From a virus: a DNA stretch of 64,000 nt. This document shows positions 11,241 to 22,600 of this stretch, piece after piece. The position numbers and the translations under genes were made by a program. The notes under the pieces are model-generated. The model saw only the letters and a program-made list of their open reading frames with translations, was not told the origin of the DNA and searched no databases. Positions within the stretch are counted from its first letter, which is position 1, and every line of letters starts with the position of its first letter. The stretch is from positions 1 through 64,000 of the IMG/VR virus record IMGVR_UViG_3300032050_000093. One strand, 5' to 3'.

Positions 11241-14129
11241 TTATACTGATCCATATGGCCCAGCAAACGAACCACTCATTAAATATGGCAGCATTGGATC
11301 ATCATCTTCTGGTTTATTTTGAAATGCTTTTTGAAAACCTGGTGAAAAATATTGTTCATAAGTTAATCCTGGAAATTGACTTTGCATTTTTCTGTAATGA
11401 GCTCCTGAACCATAACCATCAGAATAAGCTGTTGCCATACTAGTTGGAGTACCTGGTTTCATTGTCACTCTACCAGTCCAAGGATCAATACCAAATTTGC
11501 GTGAACTATTCATCAATCCCATTTTAACAGCATTATTCCAAAGTGCTGTATCTGCAGCTCTTATACCTTTAAAGTATTGTCTCCACTGATTTCTATTAAA
11601 TACATCAGTATCTCTATTTACAAATCCTGTTTGCGTTGCTAAATCAGCTGCTTCTTTATCATACTGACGTTGAGCTTCTGTATTTCTAGCTAACACTTGA
11701 TTTAAAGTGCCAACATTTTTATCTTGATAATCACCAGTAATACCTGCAGCACTTGCTAAAGCTTTTCCTTGCATAGCACCTGACATACTATTAAGTGTTC
11801 TAACATCTCCCATTGATCCTAACGCTCCCATCGTAGTGTTATACAAACTTTGATTTTCAGCCAATGCTTGTCTAGGATCGTATAACACTGCTCTTTCAGG
11901 AGTGAAAGGTGGTTTTTTAATAGGTATTTGGTAGTTTCTAGGTGGAACCAAACCAGCTGCCATTAAATTTAATACATCAGGTTTTAATGGACGGAATGGA
12001 ATTTGTTGTACTTTTCCTGGTTTTAGTGGATTAGGTTTATTACAACTTAAAGAAAGAGGATCATCTACAGCACCTGCTTTTTTCTTTTCTTCTTCACTTG
12101 CAAATTCTGCATGTTTAGGTATATTATTTACATCACATATCCATCCCCCAACTTTTGGTTTATCTACAACAGGAGCCATTGTTGTTGTAGGTATGGCCTC
12201 CATTGCTGCTCTCATTGCATTATGAAAAGGACCTATTTTATAATTTGTTGCATGCTCCCCAACCTTTCCAACAAAATTACCAGATTTTTCAGCTTCTTGT
12301 AATCTATATTTAATTGCTTTTGCATTTGGATTATTAGGATCTTCAGATGCCTTTTTTAAATTAGCAATAACTGCATCGCGCCTAGTAGGATCATTTAATA
12401 CATCGTTTACGTATGTTTTCCAATTTGAATCATAAGAGGCTTTATTTTCCCAATATTTATCTCCTTTATATTGTGATGAACCCACGTTATCATAGTCCAT
12501 GAATTGACCTCTGTTTTTTGCTCTAACTTGATAGTTTCTATTTATATTATAATCTACATTAGATGGTGGGTTTGTTGTTGTATCATCAGTCATTTCTATC
12601 CCTTCAAAAGCTTTCATTAACCCGTATTTACCTTGTGGAAGCATAGGTTGTTCATCTTCACTTGGGGTTTCATTTTCAGAAGATTCGTTTTCTTCATCAA
12701 CTTCAATTCCTAATATTTGTTTTGATACTTCTGGAATACCTTGAGGGAATCCTTTCATAGATTCTTGAATAAGAGCAAGATACGCAAGCTTTTTATTGTA
12801 TGCTGTTATCATTTGTTGAGCTGTTGATTTTTTTAAATCATCAGCTTCAGGATCTTCAAGCATTGCTTTGTACTTATTTATATCATATCTCTTAGCAATT
12901 TCAGCAGGAGTGTACCCACCTTTTTTAGGTTTAAGACTAAAATAGGATAACACTTCTTCATCTTTAATAGACATCTTTTGTGTATCAGAATATATAAACG
13001 CACCACTAGGTAAATTTAAAGGAGTGCCTCCTTCATTATGTCTTTTACCACCAATCTTCATATGTTCTAATCCTCCATCTCCATCTAAATCACCAAACAC
13101 TGTTTCACCTTTTTCAGCTTCAACGTTAGCTTCATCTCGTGGAACAGCTTTTAAAGTGTCTGTCACCTCATAAGGATTTTCATAACTAACATTAGGAGTT
13201 ACCAAGGCATCTCTTCTTAAATCAAGACTATGCTTAGCTTGACCACCATATTCCATCATAGCACCTTCAGGATTAGTATTTGGTACTGATTTTATTTTAA
13301 TTCTTAAAGGAACTTGTTCACCACCTAATTTTGCATTTTGATTGTAAAAAGCTCGTTGAGGCATATAGTTAGTGGCATTAGTAAATTGTCCTTTATTAGC
13401 AACATAATCACCTTGTTTACCATACATACCTGTATTGATATCATAATCACCTCTAGTGTCAGGAGCTGATTGTTGTGAAATAGATAAATAATTGTCAGGA
13501 AGATTTCCTATTCTAGCTGCTCTTTCAGCATTCTTACGTTTCTTTTCCATATCAATTAATCCTAATACATCATGTATTGGATTAATCACTGAATAAAAAT
13601 CATTTACACCTTTATTTACTTTTGTTGAAAAGTTGTTTAAATCTTTCCAAAACTTTCCTTTTTTAGCATCAATTTTTGCTTGATATTCTTCATTTGATTT
13701 AGCAGCTTGATTAGGATCTTGATATGATACTAAATTTCCTTTTTCATCTCTACCAACACCAAAATCCTTACCTTCTGTTATTCCCTGAGCTTGCGCAGAT
13801 TGTCTAGCTAAATCTAATTGTTGTTTGTTTTGTTTATTTAATTTTCCATAATTAAATTGAGTGGGAGGAAGAGTGGTTGTAGGAGTTGTTTGAGGACTTG
13901 TACTAAGATAGTTATTTAAACCAACACTCCACCCGATAGGATTGGGTGCTTGTTGACTTTGTTGAGGATTTGCAGACCACATGTTAATACCAGTGGGAGC
14001 TCCTGTATTAGTCATAGAATTGGTTAAAGGTTTACCTAATCCTAAAGCTTTAGTTAATCCTTGAGTTATTTGACTATTAAGAAACTGTGCTCTTTTTAAT
14101 CCTTTTCCCTTAATTACTATTCTAGGCAT
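11241..14129 (-). CDS. Large virion/cargo protein with EF-hand-like loop, 962 aa
   Basis: Probable capsid cargo or structural protein. After a basic N-terminus with a KRAQF motif (12-16) comes a Pro/Thr/Gln-rich stretch (about 45-95). Residues about 335-420 contain GETVFGDLDGDGG and a KRHNEGGTPLNLPSGAFIYSD segment, a block I recall as recurrent in large Bacteroidota phage virion proteins. Inside it, D347-x-D349-x-D351-G with E355 resembles a calcium-binding EF-hand/dockerin loop. An acidic linker (about 475-495) and a Gln/Tyr-rich C-terminus follow. No catalytic motif is seen. It lies 10 bp from the upstream cargo gene and is followed by an AT-rich hairpin. The cargo role is inferred from location. 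Confidence 0.8.
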   Translation of the reverse strand: MPRIVIKGKGLKRAQFLNSQITQGLTKALGLGKPLTNSMTNTGAPTGINMWSANPQQSQQAPNPIGWSVGLNNYLSTSPQTTPTTTLPPTQFNYGKLNKQNKQQLDLARQSAQAQGITEGKDFGVGRDEKGNLVSYQDPNQAAKSNEEYQAKIDAKKGKFWKDLNNFSTKVNKGVNDFYSVINPIHDVLGLIDMEKKRKNAERAARIGNLPDNYLSISQQSAPDTRGDYDINTGMYGKQGDYVANKGQFTNATNYMPQRAFYNQNAKLGGEQVPLRIKIKSVPNTNPEGAMMEYGGQAKHSLDLRRDALVTPNVSYENPYEVTDTLKAVPRDEANVEAEKGETVFGDLDGDGGLEHMKIGGKRHNEGGTPLNLPSGAFIYSDTQKMSIKDEEVLSYFSLKPKKGGYTPAEIAKRYDINKYKAMLEDPEADDLKKSTAQQMITAYNKKLAYLALIQESMKGFPQGIPEVSKQILGIEVDEENESSENETPSEDEQPMLPQGKYGLMKAFEGIEMTDDTTTNPPSNVDYNINRNYQVRAKNRGQFMDYDNVGSSQYKGDKYWENKASYDSNWKTYVNDVLNDPTRRDAVIANLKKASEDPNNPNAKAIKYRLQEAEKSGNFVGKVGEHATNYKIGPFHNAMRAAMEAIPTTTMAPVVDKPKVGGWICDVNNIPKHAEFASEEEKKKAGAVDDPLSLSCNKPNPLKPGKVQQIPFRPLKPDVLNLMAAGLVPPRNYQIPIKKPPFTPERAVLYDPRQALAENQSLYNTTMGALGSMGDVRTLNSMSGAMQGKALASAAGITGDYQDKNVGTLNQVLARNTEAQRQYDKEAADLATQTGFVNRDTDVFNRNQWRQYFKGIRAADTALWNNAVKMGLMNSSRKFGIDPWTGRVTMKPGTPTSMATAYSDGYGSGAHYRKMQSQFPGLTYEQYFSPGFQKAFQNKPEDDDPMLPYLMSGSFAGPYGSV

Positions 14130-14139
14130 GTTTTATTAT

Positions 14140-16011
14140 TTATATTGTATCAAAGTCATATCCCTGTTGGCGAAGATACTCCATTTCTTCTGGACTCACT
14201 TCAAGTGTATCACCAACATTATAACCCATCGTAGATCCTCCTTCTTGCATATAATCTGAACCATACATATATTGGGGAAGAATATCACCATATGTAGGAA
14301 CAAACGATCCTCCTCCTTGAAAATATGATCCTGATCCAGCATCATATGTGCCACTATATCCACCACCATTTTGATATTCTTCAGGCATCATTCCTTCTTG
14401 TCCTTCATCTATAGGTTCTTCTTGTGCATACATTTCTTCATCATCCATTTCTCCCATTGATTGTTGAGATTGCTGACCTGAAATCATTTTAGCAACTTGT
14501 TCAATTATTGAAAAAGCTTGATCTTCAGCAATACCTTGAGTTGTTAAAGTTTCAGCAATTTCTTCTGGAGATGTTCCTTTTTGTAATTCCATTGCGATAT
14601 ACTGTATAATTTGTTGTTGCATATCGGCTTGACCACCTTCTTGAAATCTTAAAAATTTAGATACTCCTCTAAGATTCTTAACAACATTTGGAAATTTAGT
14701 AGAGGCAGTGCTTTTTAAATCATTTAAAAATGAAGAAGCTTTTTGTACTGGCTTACTTGATTTTATATAACCAACAGCTTTTTGATATGTAGGAGTTGGT
14801 AAACTAGGTGGTCTAGATGAAACTGACATAGCAGGCTTTCTTGATAACCCAGCAGCTTTTTCAAGATCAGCATACGTGTTAACTACACTTGGTGAAGATT
14901 GATTTAATTGTGCAATTACTTCTGGAGTGTTAGTTAATGACAATCTTCCCATATTTTTTGCTGCTTTTCTAGCTTCTGCAACATTTGATTTTACTTGACC
15001 TTTCATTTCTTCATTAATCAAATCTTCCAAAACATTATATATTTCTTGTCCACCTGCTCCTAAGTTTTCCCAAGCTTTTGCAGCACCTCTTAGTTTAGGT
15101 TGCATTTTTTTAAATACACTTTGCGCAACTTTAGCTTGTTGAGGAGTTGTGCCAAATTGTTTTGAAAGTTTAGCTATATCATCAGCTTCTTTTAAAGCAG
15201 CTGTTGTAAGACCTCCAGCAACAGCCACAGATCCCATTCCAATTAACAACTTTTGAATATTAGATAACCCATCATCTTCTTGTTCTTTATATCCAGGTGT
15301 AGGAAGTTTGCCACTTGCTAAAGGAACACTATCTTTTGTAGGAACACTATCGAGTTTAGCGCGAGTGCTATCAGCACTTAAATTAAGACTATCTACTGGA
15401 ATAATATTTCCTGTACTATCTAATACACCAACGGTATTTCCAGTACTATCTACAGCAATACTATTACCACTTTCATCTTGTTCTATTGTAATATTTTTTG
15501 AAGTATTTGTTTTAGAACTCACTGAAGCTGGAGATATACTTCTTAATATTTGCGGGTTAGTAGATATAATATTAATAATTTGTCTATTTTGAGTGGCATC
15601 ACCAGTATAACCACTAATTCCTAAAGTTTTAGCTAATTTTTTTCGCGATTGATAATCACTTGGAAAACCAACAGAATCTAACAAATCCACTACACTTTGT
15701 TTTGGATTTGCTTTTTTACTTTTATAATTTTTTCGACTTGACTTATTATTAATAATTAAATTAGTACTAGGTATTTGTAAAGGTAATCCAGATGAAGAAT
15801 TAGAATAAGAACTAGGAGAGTTCATTGCTTTCCATTTAGAATATGCATCAGCAAATTCATTATATGACTTATAATCAGCTTGTATTGGAGCACCCATCGC
15901 CATGGCATCTTCTGGTGACATTTCATCTCCTCCAAATTGAGCTTTTCTTAAAATTTCATAAGGACTATCGTACATATAAGGATTAAGTCCATAATTGCGT
16001 AAATTGTACAT
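14140..16011 (-). CDS. Cargo/virion protein with repeated Q-x-G-G motifs, 623 aa
   Basis: Unrecognised family. The N-terminus contains RKAQFGG, and the C-terminal third repeats related short motifs (RFQEGG, YQNGGG, YFQGGG, YMQEGG) in Gly/Gln/Met-rich low-complexity sequence. The middle has a Ser/Thr/Asp-rich region with short repeats of the type DSTGN (about 180-225). A single hydrophobic, Gly/Ala-rich stretch follows (LLIGMGSVAVAGGLTTAAL, about 255), then predicted helices. The same Q-x-G-G-type motifs occur in the next two upstream cargo genes, suggesting a common sorting or processing signal. One membrane-like helix would fit an ejected protein that contacts the host envelope, but that is inference. 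Confidence 0.75.
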   Translation of the reverse strand: MYNLRNYGLNPYMYDSPYEILRKAQFGGDEMSPEDAMAMGAPIQADYKSYNEFADAYSKWKAMNSPSSYSNSSSGLPLQIPSTNLIINNKSSRKNYKSKKANPKQSVVDLLDSVGFPSDYQSRKKLAKTLGISGYTGDATQNRQIINIISTNPQILRSISPASVSSKTNTSKNITIEQDESGNSIAVDSTGNTVGVLDSTGNIIPVDSLNLSADSTRAKLDSVPTKDSVPLASGKLPTPGYKEQEDDGLSNIQKLLIGMGSVAVAGGLTTAALKEADDIAKLSKQFGTTPQQAKVAQSVFKKMQPKLRGAAKAWENLGAGGQEIYNVLEDLINEEMKGQVKSNVAEARKAAKNMGRLSLTNTPEVIAQLNQSSPSVVNTYADLEKAAGLSRKPAMSVSSRPPSLPTPTYQKAVGYIKSSKPVQKASSFLNDLKSTASTKFPNVVKNLRGVSKFLRFQEGGQADMQQQIIQYIAMELQKGTSPEEIAETLTTQGIAEDQAFSIIEQVAKMISGQQSQQSMGEMDDEEMYAQEEPIDEGQEGMMPEEYQNGGGYSGTYDAGSGSYFQGGGSFVPTYGDILPQYMYGSDYMQEGGSTMGYNVGDTLEVSPEEMEYLRQQGYDFDTI

Positions 16012-16026
16012 AAATTTATTTTTTAA

Positions 16027-19000
16027 TTATTTTTTCTTCCTTAGTGAAAAACTGCTATCAATTGTGTTAAAACTATTAGGATCAATAGCATCTGATTGGA
16101 TTAAGTTATAATATTCTTCACTATCTACTCTTAGTTTCTTAACTGTTCCATCTGGTTGTTTTATACTAATAGTTTGCGGATTTTCTTGAGTTGATTCTGT
16201 TGATCCAAGTGCCCCATCAACTCCTTTCCAAAATCTTGTTCCTCTACCAACAGGACTTGCAAAACCATATACACCAGATGCTGCAGTTTTATATAATGGA
16301 GAATATAATCTTTTGTCAATTCCTGCAATTGGCTGAACTTTAGTTAAAGCGTTGTGTCCTTTAACTAAAGCTTTTTCTAAAGCTGGAGCTTTTCTTAATG
16401 CCTTTATTCCTTTAATTGGGGCTACAGCTCCACCAATCATTGGTAAACTAGCTGCAAATTCTAAAGCTCCTAAACCTACATTTTTTGCAGTGTTTAAAAC
16501 TCCTTTAGATTTAGGAATTTCTTCAATAGCTGTAAGAAGATTTCCATAATTAGAATAACCTGTTGGATCAAGAACTGAACGTATAGCTGATGGAGGATTT
16601 TTTTGTTGCTCTTGTGCAGTTTTCAACCATCTTTTTGTCCAATCTAATCCTAATAAAGGATTTAAATTACCTAATCCAAACTGTGCTTTTTTCAAATTTG
16701 GCCTAGTCGCTCCTACTACTAATTTACCAAAATTATCTCGATTAAAAAAATGTTTTTTACTTATGTCAATACCACCACCATACTTATTTTTATTATAAAA
16801 TATATTATGTAAATATGCGTCCCCAGTATTGAAGCGATTTTTATTCACTTCATTCATAAACATATTATTATAATTATCTTTAAACATTTTTCTAAACTTC
16901 TCTACCTCTTCTTGATTATTTATATCAACTCCATATACGTCCATTAAATCTTTCATACTAGGATCATTTGCAAAAGTTTTCCAATCTGAACTTGTATAAA
17001 AATCATCTAATGGAGTTAAATCTGGATTAAATTCTGTGTTAGATATGATATTTCTAGCCTGATTGCTTAATCTCTTTTTTCTTTCATCATCTTCTATTTG
17101 TTTAAAAGCAGTGCGCATACTTTGTTCAAATTCATCATCAGTATAATCTGGACTATAGTTTGGATCATCATAATATTCATCTATAGCATCATCCCAACTT
17201 GCTTTTCCACTAGGAGGCTCTAATTCCATTACTACTTTTTTACGAGGAATAAATTTTCTAAGTTGAAGGGCTCCTTCTAAAAGTCCAGCACCTCCTGTAC
17301 CTATTTCTAATAAATCTAATAAATGATCAGCCCTAGCTCTGTTTTTATCTTGAATATATTGAGGTGTATTAAAATCCTTACCATACCAATCTTCTTGTAC
17401 TTTTTTTCTTCTTTGAAATTCTTCTACATCTTTTTGTTTTTGAGCATCTGTTCTTTTATCTTCTCCAATAGTATATCTATTTCTACTAGCTTCTGCTTTT
17501 TTTTCTTTAGTTCTTTGTGTAGCAATTTCAGTGTTTAAATTTTGATTACCTCTTTGAGAAATATCTGAAGGACGTTTCATCCACCACGGTTGTTCATTTA
17601 CTTGACCTTTAGTTTGATATTGTGGTAATTCTTGTCCTCCACCAAATTGGCTTGTTCTTAAATTTTTATTTTCCTTTTTTACAATTAAATTATTTAACTC
17701 ACTCATTTTAGCAGGATCATTACCCTCTGTTCTAAACATATCAAGAATATGCATATGTTGCAGTCTTTCTTCCTCACTTATTTTTTTATCAAAAAGTTTT
17801 TGTTTTGATTTTTCTAATATATTTTTCCAATCCTCTGGAGTTGAATCTTTAGAGGGATCTATACCATATAAATTTCTAGCATCATCCAAAGATCTTTTCA
17901 TTTCTGCATTTTGAAGTCTGCTATATACAGGTCCAAATTGTCCCTTAACTCCACCTGATCCTGTTGCCCAATAATAACTTGGAAGAGATTCTCTAGATGA
18001 TTGAGGTTTATAATCTTGCTTATATAATTTACTATAATCTCCAGGTGAAACATATCCTTTATATATTTCTTTATTATGCTTACTTATAACATCAAGTGCT
18101 GGTTTATCAAGATAATGTTGAATCTCATGTCTTGGTACATAATTTCCTTCAGCAAGCTTGCGTCCTTCAAACATTTGATTCACTGTTTTTGGATCATTTC
18201 TTAATGAATTCATGTATGGACGATTAAGAAAAGGTATGTTTTCAGGAAATATTGGTTTATTTGGATCAGATAATAAAAGTTGATTTTTTGAAGGATTATA
18301 TCTACCTAATACCCCTAGTTGATGTAATTCTGCATATGGTGTATATTTTACAATATCTAAAGTTTTTGGATATTGTTTTAATTGTTCAAGAACAATTTTT
18401 GCTTCATTTGCAATCTCAGGATTTTCATGATTTGCTCTACCCTCATACCATTTTATTTTTTTAGCAAGCTCTTCTTCATACATTTTTTGATGTTGTGGAA
18501 GTGGTTCGTTTCCACCTCCTTCTTGAAAATATTGAGGAACTTGTTTAGGTTCATCAGGGAATTTTTCAAAATTTTCATAATTTATTCCTCCAGGTAATTG
18601 CGGATTTCTTACTTCATAACTTTTAAAAATGTTCATCAACTCATCATTACTATATTCTTTTGCAGGAGTTGGTATACTAAAACCTTTATAATAATCAGTA
18701 TTAATTCTTTTTTTAATATTACCTTGATTTTGCGCCCATTCTTGAAACTTACTTAAATTATTTGGATCATATATTTTTGAATTTTCAAGTTGCCTCATTA
18801 AATTATAAAAATTCTCTGAAGAACCTTTTGCGCCAGCATAAGAACCATCAGCTCTAATTGCATTATTTTTTGGATCTTTGATTGTTTGGTAACGTTTATT
18901 AGCTGCAGTAATAAAACGAGCAATATCATTTTTATCTTTAAAATCTGATGGAAGATATTCTTCCAGTCCTTCAAATTCTGTTTTTTGTTTTTCTTCTTTT

Positions 19001-19686
19001 ACTCTTCTATTTCTTATACGATCATCTATTGTACTACTATTATCACAACCAGAACCTTTTGTACAAAAACCGCCAGCATATTGCATTTTTATAAGTCCAC
19101 CATATTGTCTATCTCCCATAGAATAACTTCCAGATATTTTAATCTTTGTGCCTTTACCATCTCTACGAGTATTTCCTTCCCAACCTGCATTTAACGTAGT
19201 ACTTTTTCCATATCGAGGATTATTATCATCCATCATCATTGATCTTTGAGATTGACCTTCATTAGTATGTTGAATTCCAAAATTATATTTACCTCCTCTT
19301 CTTGTCCCTAATGTTGCACCTATGTTATAACCAAATGCTTTATTACCAAAATCATAATTTCCACTTAAATCAAAAGAATTACGCTGACCTTCTAATCCAA
19401 AATTTCCTTTAAATATTCCTTGTCTTAAATATGGATTATTTCTATCAAATAAACCTAACTGAGATGGATTATATAAAGTTGGTTTAAAATTTGACATTTG
19501 AGGAGAATCAAACTCTTCTCCAAAACCATTTAATCCTTCTTGTGCTTTACGCAAAGAATTTTGTTTTTTCTGAACTAACTTTTTAGCTTCAGGATACATA
19601 CCAAAGAATGCAGCTTCAGTTGGAAATAACTTATAGAAATCTTTTTCGTTATCTACGCCAGCCATTTTTAAAAATTCTTTTCTCAT
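16027..19686 (-). CDS. Large cargo protein with zincin HExxH motif, 1219 aa
   Basis: Probable virion cargo protein with a metalloprotease-like domain. VPRHEIQHYLD places an HExxH zinc motif at H520-E521-x-x-H524 inside a helical region (about 400-680). The N-terminus (about 1-200) is Gly/Asn-rich and repetitive, resembling a beta-rich fold, and carries a RKAQEG motif. Further short motifs (YFQEGGG about 387, SQFGGG, KYGGG, KKAQFG) are scattered through it. A hydrophobic segment (LGALEFAASLPMIGGAVAPI) lies near the C-terminus. The last 45 or so residues resemble a segment in the neighbouring 1281-aa protein, pointing to an exchanged module. The zincin could act on peptidoglycan-linked or envelope proteins during ejection or on virion proteins during maturation. 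The third zinc ligand is not certain. Confidence 0.8.
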   Translation of the reverse strand: MRKEFLKMAGVDNEKDFYKLFPTEAAFFGMYPEAKKLVQKKQNSLRKAQEGLNGFGEEFDSPQMSNFKPTLYNPSQLGLFDRNNPYLRQGIFKGNFGLEGQRNSFDLSGNYDFGNKAFGYNIGATLGTRRGGKYNFGIQHTNEGQSQRSMMMDDNNPRYGKSTTLNAGWEGNTRRDGKGTKIKISGSYSMGDRQYGGLIKMQYAGGFCTKGSGCDNSSTIDDRIRNRRVKEEKQKTEFEGLEEYLPSDFKDKNDIARFITAANKRYQTIKDPKNNAIRADGSYAGAKGSSENFYNLMRQLENSKIYDPNNLSKFQEWAQNQGNIKKRINTDYYKGFSIPTPAKEYSNDELMNIFKSYEVRNPQLPGGINYENFEKFPDEPKQVPQYFQEGGGNEPLPQHQKMYEEELAKKIKWYEGRANHENPEIANEAKIVLEQLKQYPKTLDIVKYTPYAELHQLGVLGRYNPSKNQLLLSDPNKPIFPENIPFLNRPYMNSLRNDPKTVNQMFEGRKLAEGNYVPRHEIQHYLDKPALDVISKHNKEIYKGYVSPGDYSKLYKQDYKPQSSRESLPSYYWATGSGGVKGQFGPVYSRLQNAEMKRSLDDARNLYGIDPSKDSTPEDWKNILEKSKQKLFDKKISEEERLQHMHILDMFRTEGNDPAKMSELNNLIVKKENKNLRTSQFGGGQELPQYQTKGQVNEQPWWMKRPSDISQRGNQNLNTEIATQRTKEKKAEASRNRYTIGEDKRTDAQKQKDVEEFQRRKKVQEDWYGKDFNTPQYIQDKNRARADHLLDLLEIGTGGAGLLEGALQLRKFIPRKKVVMELEPPSGKASWDDAIDEYYDDPNYSPDYTDDEFEQSMRTAFKQIEDDERKKRLSNQARNIISNTEFNPDLTPLDDFYTSSDWKTFANDPSMKDLMDVYGVDINNQEEVEKFRKMFKDNYNNMFMNEVNKNRFNTGDAYLHNIFYNKNKYGGGIDISKKHFFNRDNFGKLVVGATRPNLKKAQFGLGNLNPLLGLDWTKRWLKTAQEQQKNPPSAIRSVLDPTGYSNYGNLLTAIEEIPKSKGVLNTAKNVGLGALEFAASLPMIGGAVAPIKGIKALRKAPALEKALVKGHNALTKVQPIAGIDKRLYSPLYKTAASGVYGFASPVGRGTRFWKGVDGALGSTESTQENPQTISIKQPDGTVKKLRVDSEEYYNLIQSDAIDPNSFNTIDSSFSLRKKK

Positions 19687-19687
19687 A

Positions 19688-22600
19688 TTAGTTATATTTA
19701 TTTAGCCAATTATTTGTTTCACCACCATTTTTCTTTATAGGTATCATTAAAGGAGCACCTGAAAAACCTCTATTATAAGTATTATATTTAATCCATTGAT
19801 TATAATCTAGAACACCATCTCTTGCTTTTGGTTTAGCTGAATAAGATCCCATATCTTGGTACGTGAAATTAAGATCTTCTGGTTTTATACCATACATCTT
19901 AATAATATCTTTACCAAGTTTTTTCATAGTATTGACAGATCCTGTAACAGTAACGCCTGTATCTTCTCCTGTTACTGGATCTTTAAATAAGTATGTTATG
20001 GTTCCACCTGAAAATCTTGAAAATGAATTTTTATCTTTATATGGAATATGTGTATGTATTATCTTACCCTCATTGTCTCGTAATTTTGTAGGCACCCAAT
20101 TACTCTTTGCAAAATATTTTGTAGATTCTCCTTTACCATCCCAATCAATATCAGAAAATTTATGATAAGCATTTGAAGTAAAATCAGTTTGATATTCTTT
20201 TTTATCTTTTTCTGTTAAATTTTTATTTTTAACAAATCTAATTCTATATCGATTTGGGTCATCACCTGATTGTTTATATAACATTCTATACCATTCTGGA
20301 TCATCAAATCCTGTAGTTGAAATAGTTTTTCCTGGGGTGTTAGTTTTAAAATCATAAAATTTTAATCCTTTACCTACTCTCCAAGTTTTTGGAGTAATTT
20401 TTTGACCTGGTAAAATATCAGAGTCTTTTAAAAAATGTGCAACAGCGTGTACATTATCAAATTTAGATTTAGCACCTGCATCTGTTACTTCTTTAACTTT
20501 ATGACCAACAATATAATCAGCACCAACATCGTTATTAAAAACATGTATAAATTCTGCTAAACTATCTTTTGGATTTGTTGAACTAACATCTCTAACAATT
20601 TTTGGTTTACCATTTTCATCTTTAAGAATAGTAAAACCATAAGGTAAAACATCTCTCTTTATTACGTTATCTCCTTTTTTAACTTCTTGTTTTTGATGTT
20701 GTATTTTAGCTTTTCCAGTTATTGCTTCTTTACTTTCTGGTTGGATCATTTCAATATATCTTTCTATTTGAGAAGGTATGCCTTCAGCTATTTCCAATGC
20801 TTCATTATATTTATCTGAAACATCTTTTGTAAAAGTATTATACTTATTTGATATATTTTTTGTAAAAGTGTTGTAGCTATCTTTTATTTTGTTTCCAAGA
20901 ACATTTAACCCAGCATTTTGAATATTTATCTTTGGGGTTGGAGACAACCCAAATCCTATAGATCCATTAGAAGATGGTTGAACACTGGTTTTTTTAGAAG
21001 TAGTGTTTGTTTTAGCAGTATTTGGAGTAGTTGTTTTAGAAGGTCTTACGCCACTAAACCCACTTGCTATTGTTATACCTCTTGCATCAAGAGGAGCTTC
21101 ATTTATTGCAGTTCTAAATTTAGAATATAAATTACTAAAGTTAGAAGTTAAATTATCAAGAAATGAAGGACCTTCTTGTTTTTTAGTTATAGGTTGTTGC
21201 GTTACTTTTTTTGGTTTTTGCTTTAAAGAAAATGCTGTATCTTTTTGATTAAATGAACTTTCATCAATAGCCCCAGATTGAACTAAATCATAATATTCTT
21301 TACTATCAGATCTTAAATAAGAATATGTTCCATCATTATTTTTTATCTTGATTCTTTGAACACCATCATTTTCTCCACCATTTTGAAATACTCCTCTCCT
21401 ACTCATACCTGTACCATAAAACATATCATTATCTCTTCTCCAATTCATGTATTGATCTGCTAATTCAGGAGTAGGAAAATATTCTTCTCTACCCACTCCT
21501 TCTTCATCTGTATAACTCACCATATATTTATTATCTGGTCTAGCTATAGAATGTATATTAGGTGATGATATTCTTGTATTAAAAGAAGGTGCTATGTCTC
21601 TTCTTTCATTACCTACCATTTTTAATTGTGGTTGTTCTTGAAATATATATGGTTGTACTGGTTTTTTATAGATAGGTAACTTCGGTCCATGAGCATGTTG
21701 TACATGCCCTATTGGTTCTATATTGGAAGCAACTCCTTTGTTATATTTTTTATGTAGTGCCTCCTTATTTTTTATGAACTGTTCAATTGGTATTTTATCA
21801 GCAGTTGACATTAGTTTTATAAAACTTTTAGCCCTATCATCATTATAAGAACTATCATTATAAGCTTTTAATCTTGGATCATTAGGATCATCTGTATATA
21901 TAGGAGGTCTAGTAGTTTCTGCTGTTGTTGATCCACCTTCATCATATCTATTTAACCAACTAGTTTCTTCTAAATTAGGTATAGATATATCTCCACCATT
22001 TTTATAATATAAAATAGAGGATTTATTAACTCCAGATTTATATCTACTCAGATCTAAATGCTCTCGTCTATTAGGTTCACTTCCAAACATCCATTTATAA
22101 TAGTTTTCATCATATAATGACATTGTTTGTTTAGAAGGTTGATATCCTCCATCTTTAGTCCAGTTGCCACCATAAAATCCATTTATTCCATGATATTTTG
22201 ATTGATTACTAAATGTTGGATGATTTGGTTTTTTCCATGTATCTGTACCATGCCCATCTGAATCTCTACGTTTCCAATCTCCTGATTTCCAAAAACCTTG
22301 TACATCATAAGCTCCTTTATCCATTAATATATTTCTTCCTTGCTTAGATGATTCTTCTTTAACCCATTTATTAAATTTATTTGTTTCTTCTTTTGTTAAT
22401 GGAGTATTATATAAATGTTCAAAGATCATTTCAGGATCTTCTTTTCTTAAAAAATTTAAACCATTTTGAGCTTTTATTAATTGTTTTTTAGGATTATAAG
22501 CAATTTCATTCATTATTTCAGCTAACTCTTTTGGAGAATAATAATTTTTTAAATCATAATCACTATCATTATTATAATCCTCTAACATTTCTGGTGTAAC

